Notes: generated by a model not told the origin, from the letters alone. 8,098 nucleotides of DNA from Pseudomonadota bacterium (GCA_023436615.1 JAEZIO010000039.1:1-8098), one strand, 5' to 3'; positions 1 through 6,735 are shown, counted from the first letter of the stretch. A program made the numbers and translations.

Positions 1-144
1 AGATTTTGCTTCCCCTTCACTCAAGAATAGCTGACTAAAATTAGTAACCTGCACGGCAACATCCAGACGCGGGACAGTCAAGGCCGGTTCCACCCGCGGG
101 CGGCATTTTCGGACGTTGTTGCAGAAGCGCAACAGGCGCGAATT
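1..144. other. Non-coding left edge, downstream of the mannose-6-phosphate isomerase gene
   Basis: No supportable gene lies here. The first 50 bases are AT-rich (18 of 50 are G or C), unlike the GC-rich remainder, and include a small inverted repeat, ACTAA-AA-TTAGT, at 34-45. Nearer the isomerase stop is a 6-bp stem, TGTTGC (117-122) with GCAACA (129-134), around a 6-base loop. Read on the minus strand it lies 10 bases past the stop codon, so it could help end the manC-manA transcript, but no U-tract follows. A GC-rich imperfect palindrome sits at 92-105. A terminator is not established. Confidence 0.5.
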
Positions 145-960
145 CTATGTGCCGACCGGCTGCGCGAGCAGGCAGAGGGCATCGCTCCCGACCCGAATAT
201 CGTCCACAATGGACGCGAAGCCGCAGCGACCAAAGCCCATCTCGCTCTCTCCGACGGTCACCGTTCCAGCGAGCGGAACCACGACCAGCGGCCCGCCTCG
301 ATAGGATCGGGCGACGGATTCCGGGATGTCGCTATCCACCCGATCGACACGAAAGTGCGCTCCGTCCGCGAGCTTCACGTGCCCTTCGGCCTGCAGCCGC
401 CGATGCAGCCGCTCCGGGTATGGCTCGCCGCGCGCGATCTTCACGCCCTCGTCGAGGTGCAGTTCGCGCGGTCGGCCGTAATCGTAGAGCCGGTAGGTGA
501 GATCGCTGTTCTGTTGAATCTCGATCAAACCGACGCCCGGCCCGATCGCGTGCACGGTGTTGGCTGGAATATAGAAGAAGTCGCCTGGTCGAACCGGGTG
601 CCATGTCAGCATCGTCTCAATGCTGCCGTCGAGCGACGCGCGCCGCAGCTCCTGCTCATCCATGTCGCGATCGAAGCCGATACCGACGGCCGCCGGGGGT
701 TCAGCGCTGACGATCAGCCAGCATTCGTCCTTTCCCCGCGGACCCAGGCCGCCTGCCTGCGTCTGCTCGTCCGTGGGATGCGTCTGCACCGATAGCTTTT
801 CACTGGTGAAAATAAATTTCACGAGGAGCGAATTCAGCGCTGGAGGCGGGTCAAACCAAATCTCGCCGATGCGCCCAGGCTGCGCGCCGAACGGCGGCGG
901 CAGAATTTCACGTCCCCATGGCTTTTCGACCAGCCGCGCCGGCATTTCCCCGCTGATCAC
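145..960 (-). CDS. manA: Mannose-6-phosphate isomerase, class I (short form)
   Basis: Predicted cytosolic zinc enzyme interconverting fructose-6-phosphate and mannose-6-phosphate, the entry step to GDP-mannose. The 271-residue product has the cupin signatures of class I phosphomannose isomerases: EKPWG at 12-16, the metal-site motif QTHP at 59-62, a further ligand candidate E79 in GKDECW, H137 in IPANTVHAIG, and the active-site stretch QQNSDLTYRLYDYGR at 149-163. It is much shorter than the roughly 390-residue E. coli ManA and resembles the compact forms of about 270-320 residues. The GTG start (958-960) overlaps the manC stop by three bases in a GTGA junction, so translation is probably coupled. 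An ATG six codons in (943-945) is the alternative start; its only purine-rich stretch is too close to serve as a normal ribosome site. The family call is firm; sugar specificity rests on the manC neighbour. Confidence 0.92.
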   Translation of the reverse strand: MISGEMPARLVEKPWGREILPPPFGAQPGRIGEIWFDPPPALNSLLVKFIFTSEKLSVQTHPTDEQTQAGGLGPRGKDECWLIVSAEPPAAVGIGFDRDMDEQELRRASLDGSIETMLTWHPVRPGDFFYIPANTVHAIGPGVGLIEIQQNSDLTYRLYDYGRPRELHLDEGVKIARGEPYPERLHRRLQAEGHVKLADGAHFRVDRVDSDIPESVARSYRGGPLVVVPLAGTVTVGESEMGFGRCGFASIVDDIRVGSDALCLLAQPVGT

Positions 961-1997
961 GAGCGCCCGCCGCTCAGCTTTCCGACGATCTGCGAGCCGC
1001 TTCTGCTTGCGACCAGGATATCCTCGCCATCGACGACGACGACGATGTCATCCACGCCGATCACGTGCACCTTGGGACCGTCGGTGTCGACCAGCACCCC
1101 GTTGCAGTCGATCAGAACGGCTGGACCGCGGACACTGTTTCCTGACGAATCCTTGTCGCGCATGCGCAGCAGCGCGTCCCAATTGCCCACGTCCGACCAG
1201 CCCATTTGGGTCATCACCATCGCAGCTCGCTCGGTGTTCTCCATGACCGCATAATCGACGGATTCGGGCTCGATCGCGGCGAACGCGCCGGCGTCCGGCC
1301 GGAAGCACTCGCGTTCGGCCGTGCCACCCGCAACCGCCTTCCGAACAGCGGACGCGATAGCCGGGCGATGCAATTCCAGCTCGCGCAGAAAATCGCATGC
1401 CCGAAATGCGAAGATGCCCGCGTTCCAGGCGTATTCTCCCGATGCGACGTAGCGCGCGGCGGTAGCGGGGTCCGGCTTTTCCACGAACTGGGCGACGCGG
1501 AAGCCGGAGTGGTCGAGCACGTCCCCGCGCCGGATATAACCGAAATTGGTGTCCGGACCCGCAGGCGTCACGCCCATGCAGACCAGCCAGCCTTCGCTGG
1601 CCAGTTCGGCAGCGGCACGCGAGGCTTCGACGAATGCCGCCGTATCTTCGATGTGATGGTCGCTAGGCGACACGAGCATGACTGCATCCTCGGCCAACCT
1701 CAGCGCTGCGAGGGCCACAGCCGCCGCCGTCTGTCGTGGCATCGGTTCGACGATGATTTCGGCGACAGGCGACTCGCCGAGCTGGTCTCGGACGAGCGGC
1801 ACATGTGAGGTGCCGGCGACAATGACGGGATCTGCAAAGACCCCCTCGTCTCGAGTCCGCAACAACGCTTCCTGAAAGAGCGTGTCGTTACCGATCAGCG
1901 GCAGAAAAGGCTTCGGCCGACTTGCGCGGCTGCGCGGCCAGAGCCGAGTGCCGCTGCCGCCGCAAAGAATCACCGGCGTGATTCTTCCTTTGATCAT
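957..1997 (-). CDS. manC: Mannose-1-phosphate guanylyltransferase (GDP-mannose pyrophosphorylase)
   Basis: Predicted to make GDP-mannose and pyrophosphate from mannose-1-phosphate and GTP in the cytosol, feeding mannose-, fucose- or GDP-rhamnose-containing glycans. The 346-residue product is a nucleotidyltransferase with the signature GGSGTRLWP at 13-21, the catalytic-type lysine K29 in KPFLPL, SPSDHH at 110-115 (usually closer to PADH), FVEKP at 171-175, WNAGIFAF at 191-198, ESVDYAVME at 245-253 and GWSDVGNWDAL at 266-276. It ends after the nucleotidyltransferase and left-handed beta-helix part. The C-terminal isomerase domain of bifunctional ManC/AlgA proteins is absent; that activity is encoded by the next gene. 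The ATG start has a GGAG at 2009-2012 (minus strand), 11 bases away. The block usually written RNTAPA reads RQTAAA at 89-94. It is first in its operon, reading away from kdsD. Confidence 0.93.
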   Translation of the reverse strand: MIKGRITPVILCGGSGTRLWPRSRASRPKPFLPLIGNDTLFQEALLRTRDEGVFADPVIVAGTSHVPLVRDQLGESPVAEIIVEPMPRQTAAAVALAALRLAEDAVMLVSPSDHHIEDTAAFVEASRAAAELASEGWLVCMGVTPAGPDTNFGYIRRGDVLDHSGFRVAQFVEKPDPATAARYVASGEYAWNAGIFAFRACDFLRELELHRPAIASAVRKAVAGGTAERECFRPDAGAFAAIEPESVDYAVMENTERAAMVMTQMGWSDVGNWDALLRMRDKDSSGNSVRGPAVLIDCNGVLVDTDGPKVHVIGVDDIVVVVDGEDILVASRSGSQIVGKLSGGRS

Positions 1998-2133
1998 ATG
2001 ACGTTAAGCTCCAGCCCTGAATAATTTGCAACGCGTCGTCCGTCGCCGGTCGTCGCTAGACCACGCTGGACAGTGCCCGCAACCGCGGACGGGGAAGCCA
2101 GGTCCGATGTTGATACGAATTCCTAATCTTCGT

Positions 2134-2161
2134 TTGCAATTCGGCGTCCGGGTTCCACAAT
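2134..2161 (+). promoter_or_regulatory. Possible sigma-70-type promoter for kdsD
   Basis: TTGCAA at 2134-2139 and CACAAT at 2156-2161 are 16 bases apart, and each matches four of six consensus positions. Transcription would begin near 2168 and leave a leader of about 37 bases before the kdsD start at 2205. Alphaproteobacterial promoters match the consensus poorly, so this is only a candidate. Confidence 0.28.
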
Positions 2162-2192
2162 GCACCATCGGCCGCCGGCCGGTCGAAGCAAC

Positions 2193-2196
2193 AGGA
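2193..2196 (+). promoter_or_regulatory. Ribosome binding site that sets the kdsD start
   Basis: AGGA lies eight bases before the ATG at 2205. The upstream in-frame ATG at 2160 has no comparable site, and the 15 residues it would add do not resemble the family N-terminus. This favours 2205. Confidence 0.7.
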
Positions 2197-2204
2197 CAGA
2201 TCCG

Positions 2205-3209
2205 ATGACCGTACAGCCCACGTTCCCGTCGCTCTCGTCCGAGGACGCCATCCTGCGCCGGGGCGCCGAAGTCATCACCATCGAGGCCCGAGCGCTCCAT
2301 CTCCTCGCTGAATGCCTCACAGACTCCTTCGTCCGCGCATGTGAGGAAATCCTCGCCTGCACCGGACGCGTCGTCGTGACCGGTATGGGAAAATCGGGTC
2401 ATATCGGGCGCAAGTGGGCCGCCACGATGGCGGCAACGGGAACTCCGGCTTTCTACGTGCACCCGGCCGAGGCCGCGCACGGCGATCTTGGCATGCTGGT
2501 CCCCGGCGACGTGCTCGTCGTGATCTCCAATTCCGGGAACACGTCCGAGCTGCGCGCCTTCCTGCGCTATGCAGCAAGTATCGGCGTAACGATCATCGGC
2601 GTCGCGTCGCGGCCGGACTCGCTTCTCATGCAAAGCGCCGACATCCAGGTCTGCCTGCCGCAAACTCGTGAAGCCTGCCCTGCCAATATCGCGCCGACGA
2701 CGTCGACCACGCTGCAGCTGGCGCTGGGCGATGCCGTCGCCATGACCCTCATGGACATGCGCGGCTTCTCGCGCGACGGGCTAAAGACTCTTCACCCCGG
2801 CGGCTCCCTGGGCCTTCGCCTGACGCCGGTAAGCGAGATCATGCACGGCCCGTCGATCATGCCGCTGGTCGAGCAATCGGCGCCGATGCGCGAGGTGATC
2901 CTGACCATGACATCCACCGGATTCGGAATCGCGGGCGTGGTCGACGGCGCCGGCCGGCTGACGGGAGTGATCACCGACGGAGATATCCGGCGCCACTTCG
3001 ACGACCTCGGCACCGCAACCGCTGAAGACGTGATGACCGCCACGCCCAAGACGCTGACGTCGGAGACGATCGCCGAGGAAGCGCTTCACTTCCTCAACGA
3101 GAACAAGATCACGTGCGCATTCGTGATGAACGCCAAGGCGCCGGTGAACCGGGATGTTCCTGTGGGCATCATCCACGTCCACGACTTCCTGCGCATAGGG
3201 CTGGCCTGA
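2205..3209 (+). CDS. kdsD: D-arabinose-5-phosphate isomerase, KdsD/KpsF/GutQ family
   Basis: Predicted to interconvert ribulose-5-phosphate and arabinose-5-phosphate, the first dedicated step to Kdo. With the 2205 start the protein has 334 residues, normal for the family. An N-terminal SIS domain (about 30-185) carries GMGKSGHIGRK at 60-70, HPAEAAHGDLGM at 86-97, SNSGNTSEL at 109-117 and REACPANIAPTTSTT at 155-169. LHPGGSLG follows at 196-203, then two CBS domains (about 212-268 and 276-331). Residues aligning with the E. coli KdsD catalytic set are present: K63, E115, E156 and H197. The loop reading SGET in E. coli is SGNT here. Its place beside GDP-mannose and glycosyltransferase genes suggests a capsule-type role, as for KpsF, but paralogues cannot be separated by sequence alone. 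An in-frame ATG at 2160 would add 15 residues; I reject it because the only good ribosome site is before 2205. Confidence 0.94.
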   Translation: MTVQPTFPSLSSEDAILRRGAEVITIEARALHLLAECLTDSFVRACEEILACTGRVVVTGMGKSGHIGRKWAATMAATGTPAFYVHPAEAAHGDLGMLVPGDVLVVISNSGNTSELRAFLRYAASIGVTIIGVASRPDSLLMQSADIQVCLPQTREACPANIAPTTSTTLQLALGDAVAMTLMDMRGFSRDGLKTLHPGGSLGLRLTPVSEIMHGPSIMPLVEQSAPMREVILTMTSTGFGIAGVVDGAGRLTGVITDGDIRRHFDDLGTATAEDVMTATPKTLTSETIAEEALHFLNENKITCAFVMNAKAPVNRDVPVGIIHVHDFLRIGLA

Positions 3210-3377
3210 CGCCGCGCACGCCCGACAATCGGGGTGACGACCGGCGTCTCGACCATGTAGTGGCGCGCGGTGAATTCCTTCATTTCCCCGGGCGCTGAAC
3301 GCACACAGGCAGTCGAGCCGCAGACGCACGAGTGCGCAACCGGCAGCACGGCACCGCAATCGCCCCGGGGTCACGCG
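3210..3377. other. Gap between kdsD and the GT2 gene
   Basis: This holds a short GC-rich hairpin, CCCGA (3221-3225) with TCGGG (3229-3233) around three bases, starting 11 bases past the kdsD stop. It has no T-tract, so it is a weak terminator candidate. An in-frame GTG at 3270 would extend the next gene into this gap. Codons from 3270 to 3377 end in G or C in 26 of 36 cases, against 36 of 41 just after 3378, and the 36 encoded residues are compositionally plain, so I treat the stretch as probably non-coding. No clear promoter was found. Confidence 0.45.
3367..3370 (+). promoter_or_regulatory. Possible ribosome binding site for the GT2 gene
   Basis: GGGG lies seven bases before the GTG at 3378. 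The alternative GTG at 3270 is preceded by no purine-rich site. This is modest support for the shorter protein. Confidence 0.35.
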
Positions 3378-4982
3378 GTGGATCACTGGACCTGCGCCAG
3401 GCTCTGGCTGCGGATCCAGCTCGACGCTTTCCGGCTCGACCCGGTCGGGTATCTGCAAGGCGTCGGGTGGCGAGCGCGCGGGCTCCGCGTCCGGTCGCGC
3501 AACCGGATCGCAGCGCTCGCCGGGCGGTCGCCGCATGCCTATGATTTCTGGATATCCTGCCGGGAGCCAAGATTGCGCCCACAGGAAGCCGGCGGTCGGG
3601 CAGCGATGCCATTGCCGGTGATCGACTGCCGGGCGGCAGGAGTGGATGCAACGCTCCGCTCCCTTCCGCCCGGCGCCCGGCCTGTCATGCTCGGGGACGC
3701 GTCCACAGGCGGCGGCCTCGCCGTCAGCGAGATCGGCGATCTCGGCGCCTGTTTCGATGGCGACGAGGCGTGGATCCTTCCCGTCTCGAGCGGGGACCTG
3801 CTCGCTGAAGATGCCCTGTCGATCTATGGCCGTGCCATTGCCGCCGAGCCCGATGCGGGGATCGTCTACGCGGACGACGACCTGATCGACCGAGAGGGCC
3901 GCCGCAGTGTCCCGCACTTCAAGCCGGACTGGAATCCCGAGCTGTTCGAGCATCATGACTTCCTGACCGGCGCCTGTGCGGTGCGGGTGCGCCGCGAGGA
4001 CGTGCACGCGCTGGACGGGCAGGACTGGGCGGAGGCGCTGATTGGCAAGGCGCTGCAGCGCCGGACGCGCGTGGTGCACCTGCCGTTCGTCCTTCATCAT
4101 CGCCGCAGCCGGCCGCAGCCGCTGATCCCCGCGAAGCCCGCGGCGCCATGCCCGGCAGACGCGCCGCCGGTGACGGTAATCGTGCCGACGCGCAACCGGG
4201 CGGAGCTGCTGCGCGAATGCGTCGAGGGTCTTTCCGCGACCGACTATCCGAAATTCGACCTGATCGTCGTCGACAACGAGAGCGACGAGCCGGAAGCGGT
4301 GCGGTTGCTCGGCAAGTTGCAGGCCGGCGGCGCGAAAATCCTCAAGGTGGACGGGCCGTTCAACTATTCAGCACTCAACAATCGCGCCGTCGAGGAAGCG
4401 CGGGGCGAGGTCCTCTGCTTCCTCAACAACGACGTCGAAATGGTCGATCGCGACTGGCTGGCCCTGCTCGTCACCCATGCCGTGCGGCCGCATATCGGCG
4501 CCGTCGGAGCAAGGCTGCTCTATCCGGACGGAACCGTGCAGCACGCCGGCGTCTACACCGGTATCGGCGGCGGCGCGGCGCACGCGCACCGATTCCAGGC
4601 GGAAGGCGACCCGGGCTATTTCGAGCGCGCGCGGCTGCCGCAGCGAGTCACGGCGGTGACCGGCGCATGCCTCGTCGTCGAACGCGAAAAGTTCGTGGCG
4701 GTCGGTGGGTTCGACGAGGAGCAATTTCCGGTCGCGTTCAATGATGTCGACCTGTGCCTCAAGCTCAACGCGCGCGGTTGGCAGTCATTCTACGAGCCGC
4801 GGGCGGTGCTCATCCATCATGAATCGAAGTCGCGCGGAAGCGACCGCGACAAAGCCAACCGCGACCGGTTCGCGGAGGAGCTAGCGGCTCTGAAGCGCAA
4901 GTGGCACACCGACCGTGCGCCCGACCCATTCCACCACCCGCACCTGAGCCCGTTCTGCGAGCAATTCGTGATGGGGGTCTGA
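3378..4982 (+). CDS. Glycosyltransferase family 2 with a reduced first GT domain
   Basis: Probable cytosolic or membrane-associated glycosyltransferase for surface polysaccharide; donor and acceptor unknown. From the GTG at 3378 it has 534 residues; a GTG at 3270 would give 570. Numbering here counts from 3378. The C-terminal GT-A domain (about 264-535) is complete: VTVIVPTRNR at 265-274, VVDNESDEPE at 297-306, FNYSALNN at 328-335, FLNNDVEMV at 348-356 in the DxD position, GACLVVEREKFVAVGGFDEE at 429-448, FNDVDLCLKLNARGW at 454-468 and IHHES at 479-483. Before it (about 78-250) lies a remnant of a second GT2 domain: YADDDLID (164-171) and PHFKPDWNPELF (179-190) match the usual tail block, but the opening nucleotide-binding strand and the DxD are not recognisable. 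No transmembrane segment is evident. The next gene starts six bases after the stop, so the two are probably co-transcribed. The 3378 start is preferred on ribosome site and codon use, but is not certain. Confidence 0.88.
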   Translation: MDHWTCARLWLRIQLDAFRLDPVGYLQGVGWRARGLRVRSRNRIAALAGRSPHAYDFWISCREPRLRPQEAGGRAAMPLPVIDCRAAGVDATLRSLPPGARPVMLGDASTGGGLAVSEIGDLGACFDGDEAWILPVSSGDLLAEDALSIYGRAIAAEPDAGIVYADDDLIDREGRRSVPHFKPDWNPELFEHHDFLTGACAVRVRREDVHALDGQDWAEALIGKALQRRTRVVHLPFVLHHRRSRPQPLIPAKPAAPCPADAPPVTVIVPTRNRAELLRECVEGLSATDYPKFDLIVVDNESDEPEAVRLLGKLQAGGAKILKVDGPFNYSALNNRAVEEARGEVLCFLNNDVEMVDRDWLALLVTHAVRPHIGAVGARLLYPDGTVQHAGVYTGIGGGAAHAHRFQAEGDPGYFERARLPQRVTAVTGACLVVEREKFVAVGGFDEEQFPVAFNDVDLCLKLNARGWQSFYEPRAVLIHHESKSRGSDRDKANRDRFAEELAALKRKWHTDRAPDPFHHPHLSPFCEQFVMGV

Positions 4983-4988
4983 CCCGGC

Positions 4989-5780
4989 ATGGCCAGTCTC
5001 AAGCTGCCTCAGGTCACGCTGTGCGCGGCCACCTCGGTGAATATCGAAGCCACTCTGGCTGCTTTTGCTGCAAGCCTGGATCAGGTTGTTTTCGGCGAAG
5101 CGCTGCTTTTCACCGACGCGAGGCCCGCCAACCTGCCCGAAGGTGTGCGAGTCGTGCCGATTTCCCGGCTCGCCTCCGGCCGGGACTATTCCGAATTCCT
5201 GCTCGGTGAGTTGGCGGATCAGGTGCGCACCGACCATTGCCTGGTCATCCAGTGGGACGGCTTCGTGGTCGACGCGGGCCGGTGGGACCCGGCGTTCCTC
5301 GACTTCGATTATATCGGCGCTCCGTGGCCGCAGTTCCGCGATGGCCACGATGTCGGCAACGGCGGCTTTTCCCTCAGGAGCCGCAGGCTGCTGGAGGCCT
5401 GCCGGAGCCCCGGCTTCATTCGTTCGCACCCCGAAGACGTGGCGATAGGGCGGCATAACCGCACCTATCTGGAGCACGAATTCGGCATCCGTTTCGCGGA
5501 TCGCGCGACCGCTTCGCGCTTCGCCTTCGAACGGTCGCAGCCCGCCGGTCAAACCTTCGGCTTCCACGGCATTTTCAACATGATACCCGTCCTCGGCGAG
5601 GACGCGTTCTGGCGGCTTTATTCGAGCCTGGACGACCGAACGACCGCCTACGCGGATACGGCGCTGCTGATGCGTCAGATCGGCCCCGGCCGGCGGCGGC
5701 TCGCCAGGCGCGGCCGGCTTGCGATCGACCGGTGCAGGGGGATGCTGGGCCCGCACCTAGGCGGGAAGGCGAAGCCTTAG
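4989..5780 (+). CDS. DUF5672 family protein, putative glycosyltransferase
   Basis: The 263-residue product matches the DUF5672 pattern: CLVIQWDGFVVD at 84-95, FDYIGAPWP at 106-114, VGNGGFSLRSRRLLEAC at 122-138, HPEDVAIGR at 147-155 and FGFHGIFN at 190-197. DUF5672 members occur in glycan clusters and look like GT-A-type transferases, but I know of no firm reaction for the family, so the activity is inferred from context. The start lies six bases after the GT2 stop, with a G-rich run at 4972-4976 as possible ribosome site, so translation may be coupled. The C-terminus (about 234-263) is rich in arginine, lysine and glycine and may be a flexible tail. The last 24 bases overlap the end of the opposing gene. 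Confidence 0.85.
   Translation: MASLKLPQVTLCAATSVNIEATLAAFAASLDQVVFGEALLFTDARPANLPEGVRVVPISRLASGRDYSEFLLGELADQVRTDHCLVIQWDGFVVDAGRWDPAFLDFDYIGAPWPQFRDGHDVGNGGFSLRSRRLLEACRSPGFIRSHPEDVAIGRHNRTYLEHEFGIRFADRATASRFAFERSQPAGQTFGFHGIFNMIPVLGEDAFWRLYSSLDDRTTAYADTALLMRQIGPGRRRLARRGRLAIDRCRGMLGPHLGGKAKP
5750..5778. terminator. Two abutting hairpins in the convergent gene overlap
   Basis: CCCGC (5750-5754) can pair with GCGGG (5761-5765), and AAGGC (5766-5770) with GCCTT (5774-5778). Both lie at the overlapping 3' ends of two facing genes, where transcripts from both strands must end. Neither stem has a U-tract on either side, so this is at most an atypical bidirectional terminator. Confidence 0.3.
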
Positions 5781-6500
5781 CGTCTCGGCGGGGACATTCT
5801 CCTGCACGAGCGATTCATGGTAGAGCTCGCGCTCGCGCAGCCACAGATCGGCGAAGGCGCAATCCTGCCACTCCTCGAACCAGGGGCCGCCGTTCGTGTA
5901 GTGAATCGCCCGCGGCAGCTTCTCCGGAACGGCATATTCGCCTTCGAGGAAGTTCCAGTCGAGATCGAGCCCGCCGATCGCGGAATCGTCGCTGATCCAC
6001 TGGAAGCGGTGCAGATAAGCCGGAGGCGCGCTGTTCACGACCTCGGGGGTCAGCGCCTTCACGTCGGGATGGTCGCAATTGAACAACATGAACGACGACC
6101 AGTTCTTGCGCGGGTAAACGGCCTGCGGTTTGCCATCCATCTTCACTCGGTGCGCGGGCGTATATTCGTGCTTCACGCAATAGACCGCCTTGTCGTCATC
6201 GAGCCCTTCGAAGACCTCAGCGATGTCGCTCGTGAAGAGGAAGTCGCAGTCGCAGAATGCGACCCAGCCGGGCTGGGCCGCCAGGTAAGGCGTCAGAAAG
6301 CGGGTGAGTGAGAATTCGGTCGAAGCACCGATGTCATACGGCCGCGTGTAAAGGCCGAGATCGCGAAGCGCGCCCTGCCGCAACGGAATGACGCTGATTT
6401 CGCCGGCTGCGTGCCGGAGGAGCGAGTGCCGGCAGACTTCCCAGGCGATGGTTTCGCGGCTGTCATAGCCGACGAATATCTTTGTCGGGAGGTCGCCCAT
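5757..6500 (-). CDS. Glycosyltransferase, GT8-like
   Basis: The 247-residue product looks like a complete small GT-A transferase. It opens with KIFVGYDSRE at 7-16, common to nucleotide-sugar transferases of this type. FCDCDFLFTSDI at 82-93 holds the DxD-type metal and donor site (D84, D86). NWSSFMLFNC at 133-142 resembles the NSGV/I segment of GT8 enzymes, WISDDSAIGGLDLDWNFLEG at 168-187 carries paired aspartates, and HYTNGGPWFEEW at 200-211 resembles the GT8 HxxGxxKPW motif. The donor is unknown. The ATG at 6498-6500 (minus strand) has AGGA at 6507-6510, six bases away, a good ribosome site. It is transcribed alone, opposite to its neighbours, and its end overlaps the DUF5672 gene by 24 bases. 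The class is well supported; the CAZy family is my judgement from motifs. Confidence 0.85.
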   Translation of the reverse strand: MGDLPTKIFVGYDSRETIAWEVCRHSLLRHAAGEISVIPLRQGALRDLGLYTRPYDIGASTEFSLTRFLTPYLAAQPGWVAFCDCDFLFTSDIAEVFEGLDDDKAVYCVKHEYTPAHRVKMDGKPQAVYPRKNWSSFMLFNCDHPDVKALTPEVVNSAPPAYLHRFQWISDDSAIGGLDLDWNFLEGEYAVPEKLPRAIHYTNGGPWFEEWQDCAFADLWLRERELYHESLVQENVPAETLRLRLPA

Positions 6501-6735
6501 CTCAATTCCTGTTCTACTTAAACCACTTGAGGGTTAGATGCCCAGGCGCACATGCACGTCTGGGGCCGCGAAGGCAAGTCATGACTATACCTAGAATGTT
6601 GTCGCCGATTGCGAAAACCGCACCGGATTCGCCCTCGCGCAGGCTGTTCTCGCGGCGCTCCGGACCCCTGCCGAATGACGATCACAACTTCAGCAATTGC
6701 GCAATCTCCGCTCATCGGCGAGAGGTCGCTTTCGA
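6501..6735. promoter_or_regulatory. Divergent intergenic region with two symmetric sequences
   Basis: These 235 bases lie between two outward-reading genes and should hold promoters for both. They contain an 8-bp stem at 6541-6564 (arms start CCCAG and end CTGGG, one G-T pair, 8-base loop) and a perfect 10-bp palindrome, ATTGCGCAAT, at 6696-6705. The minus-strand gene has its ribosome site at 6507-6510. Two short frames overlap this gap but are not convincing as genes. I could not assign a clear -35/-10 pair in either direction. Confidence 0.5.
6720..6725 (+). promoter_or_regulatory. Ribosome binding site for the repeat-bearing gene
   Basis: GAGAGG lies ten bases before the ATG at 6736. The nearby in-frame ATGs at 6757 and 6760 have no purine-rich site before them. 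An in-frame stop at 6676-6678 limits any longer start. This favours 6736. Confidence 0.55.

Larger units (their letters stand above)
1998..2204. promoter_or_regulatory. Divergent intergenic region between manC and kdsD
   Basis: These 207 bases separate two operons that read outward, so promoters for both should lie here. The manC side carries a GGAG ribosome site at 2009-2012 (minus strand) and an AT-rich patch around 2020-2031. The kdsD side carries a possible promoter at 2134-2161, listed separately. An ATG at 2160 is in frame with kdsD, but the stretch from 2160 to 2204 looks like leader and not gene. Confidence 0.55.

Noticed and set aside
620..1246. Plus-strand open frame (208 codons) opposite the isomerase and manC
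   Set aside because: Antisense to two well-identified enzymes, with a low-complexity arginine- and serine-rich product.
2160..2204. N-terminal extension of KdsD from an upstream ATG
   Set aside because: There is no ribosome site before 2160, a good AGGA precedes 2205, and the extra 15 residues do not resemble the family.
3221..3233. Rho-independent terminator after kdsD
   Set aside because: The stem is only five base pairs and no T-tract follows, so it is noted within the gap and not called as a terminator.
3230..3349. Possible decayed minus-strand gene in the kdsD-GT2 gap
   Set aside because: A short minus-strand frame here gives a fairly protein-like stretch, but it continues antisense into kdsD, has no recognisable motif and no convincing ribosome site.
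2781..4100. Long minus-strand open frame (439 codons) across kdsD and the start of the GT2 gene
   Set aside because: It is antisense to two genes with clear family motifs. Its product has no recognisable domain and is rich in arginine, histidine and proline, as expected of an antisense frame in GC-rich DNA.
4881..5756. Minus-strand open frame (291 codons) opposite the DUF5672 gene
   Set aside because: It lies opposite a gene with strong DUF5672 motifs and shows no family motif of its own; a GC-driven shadow.
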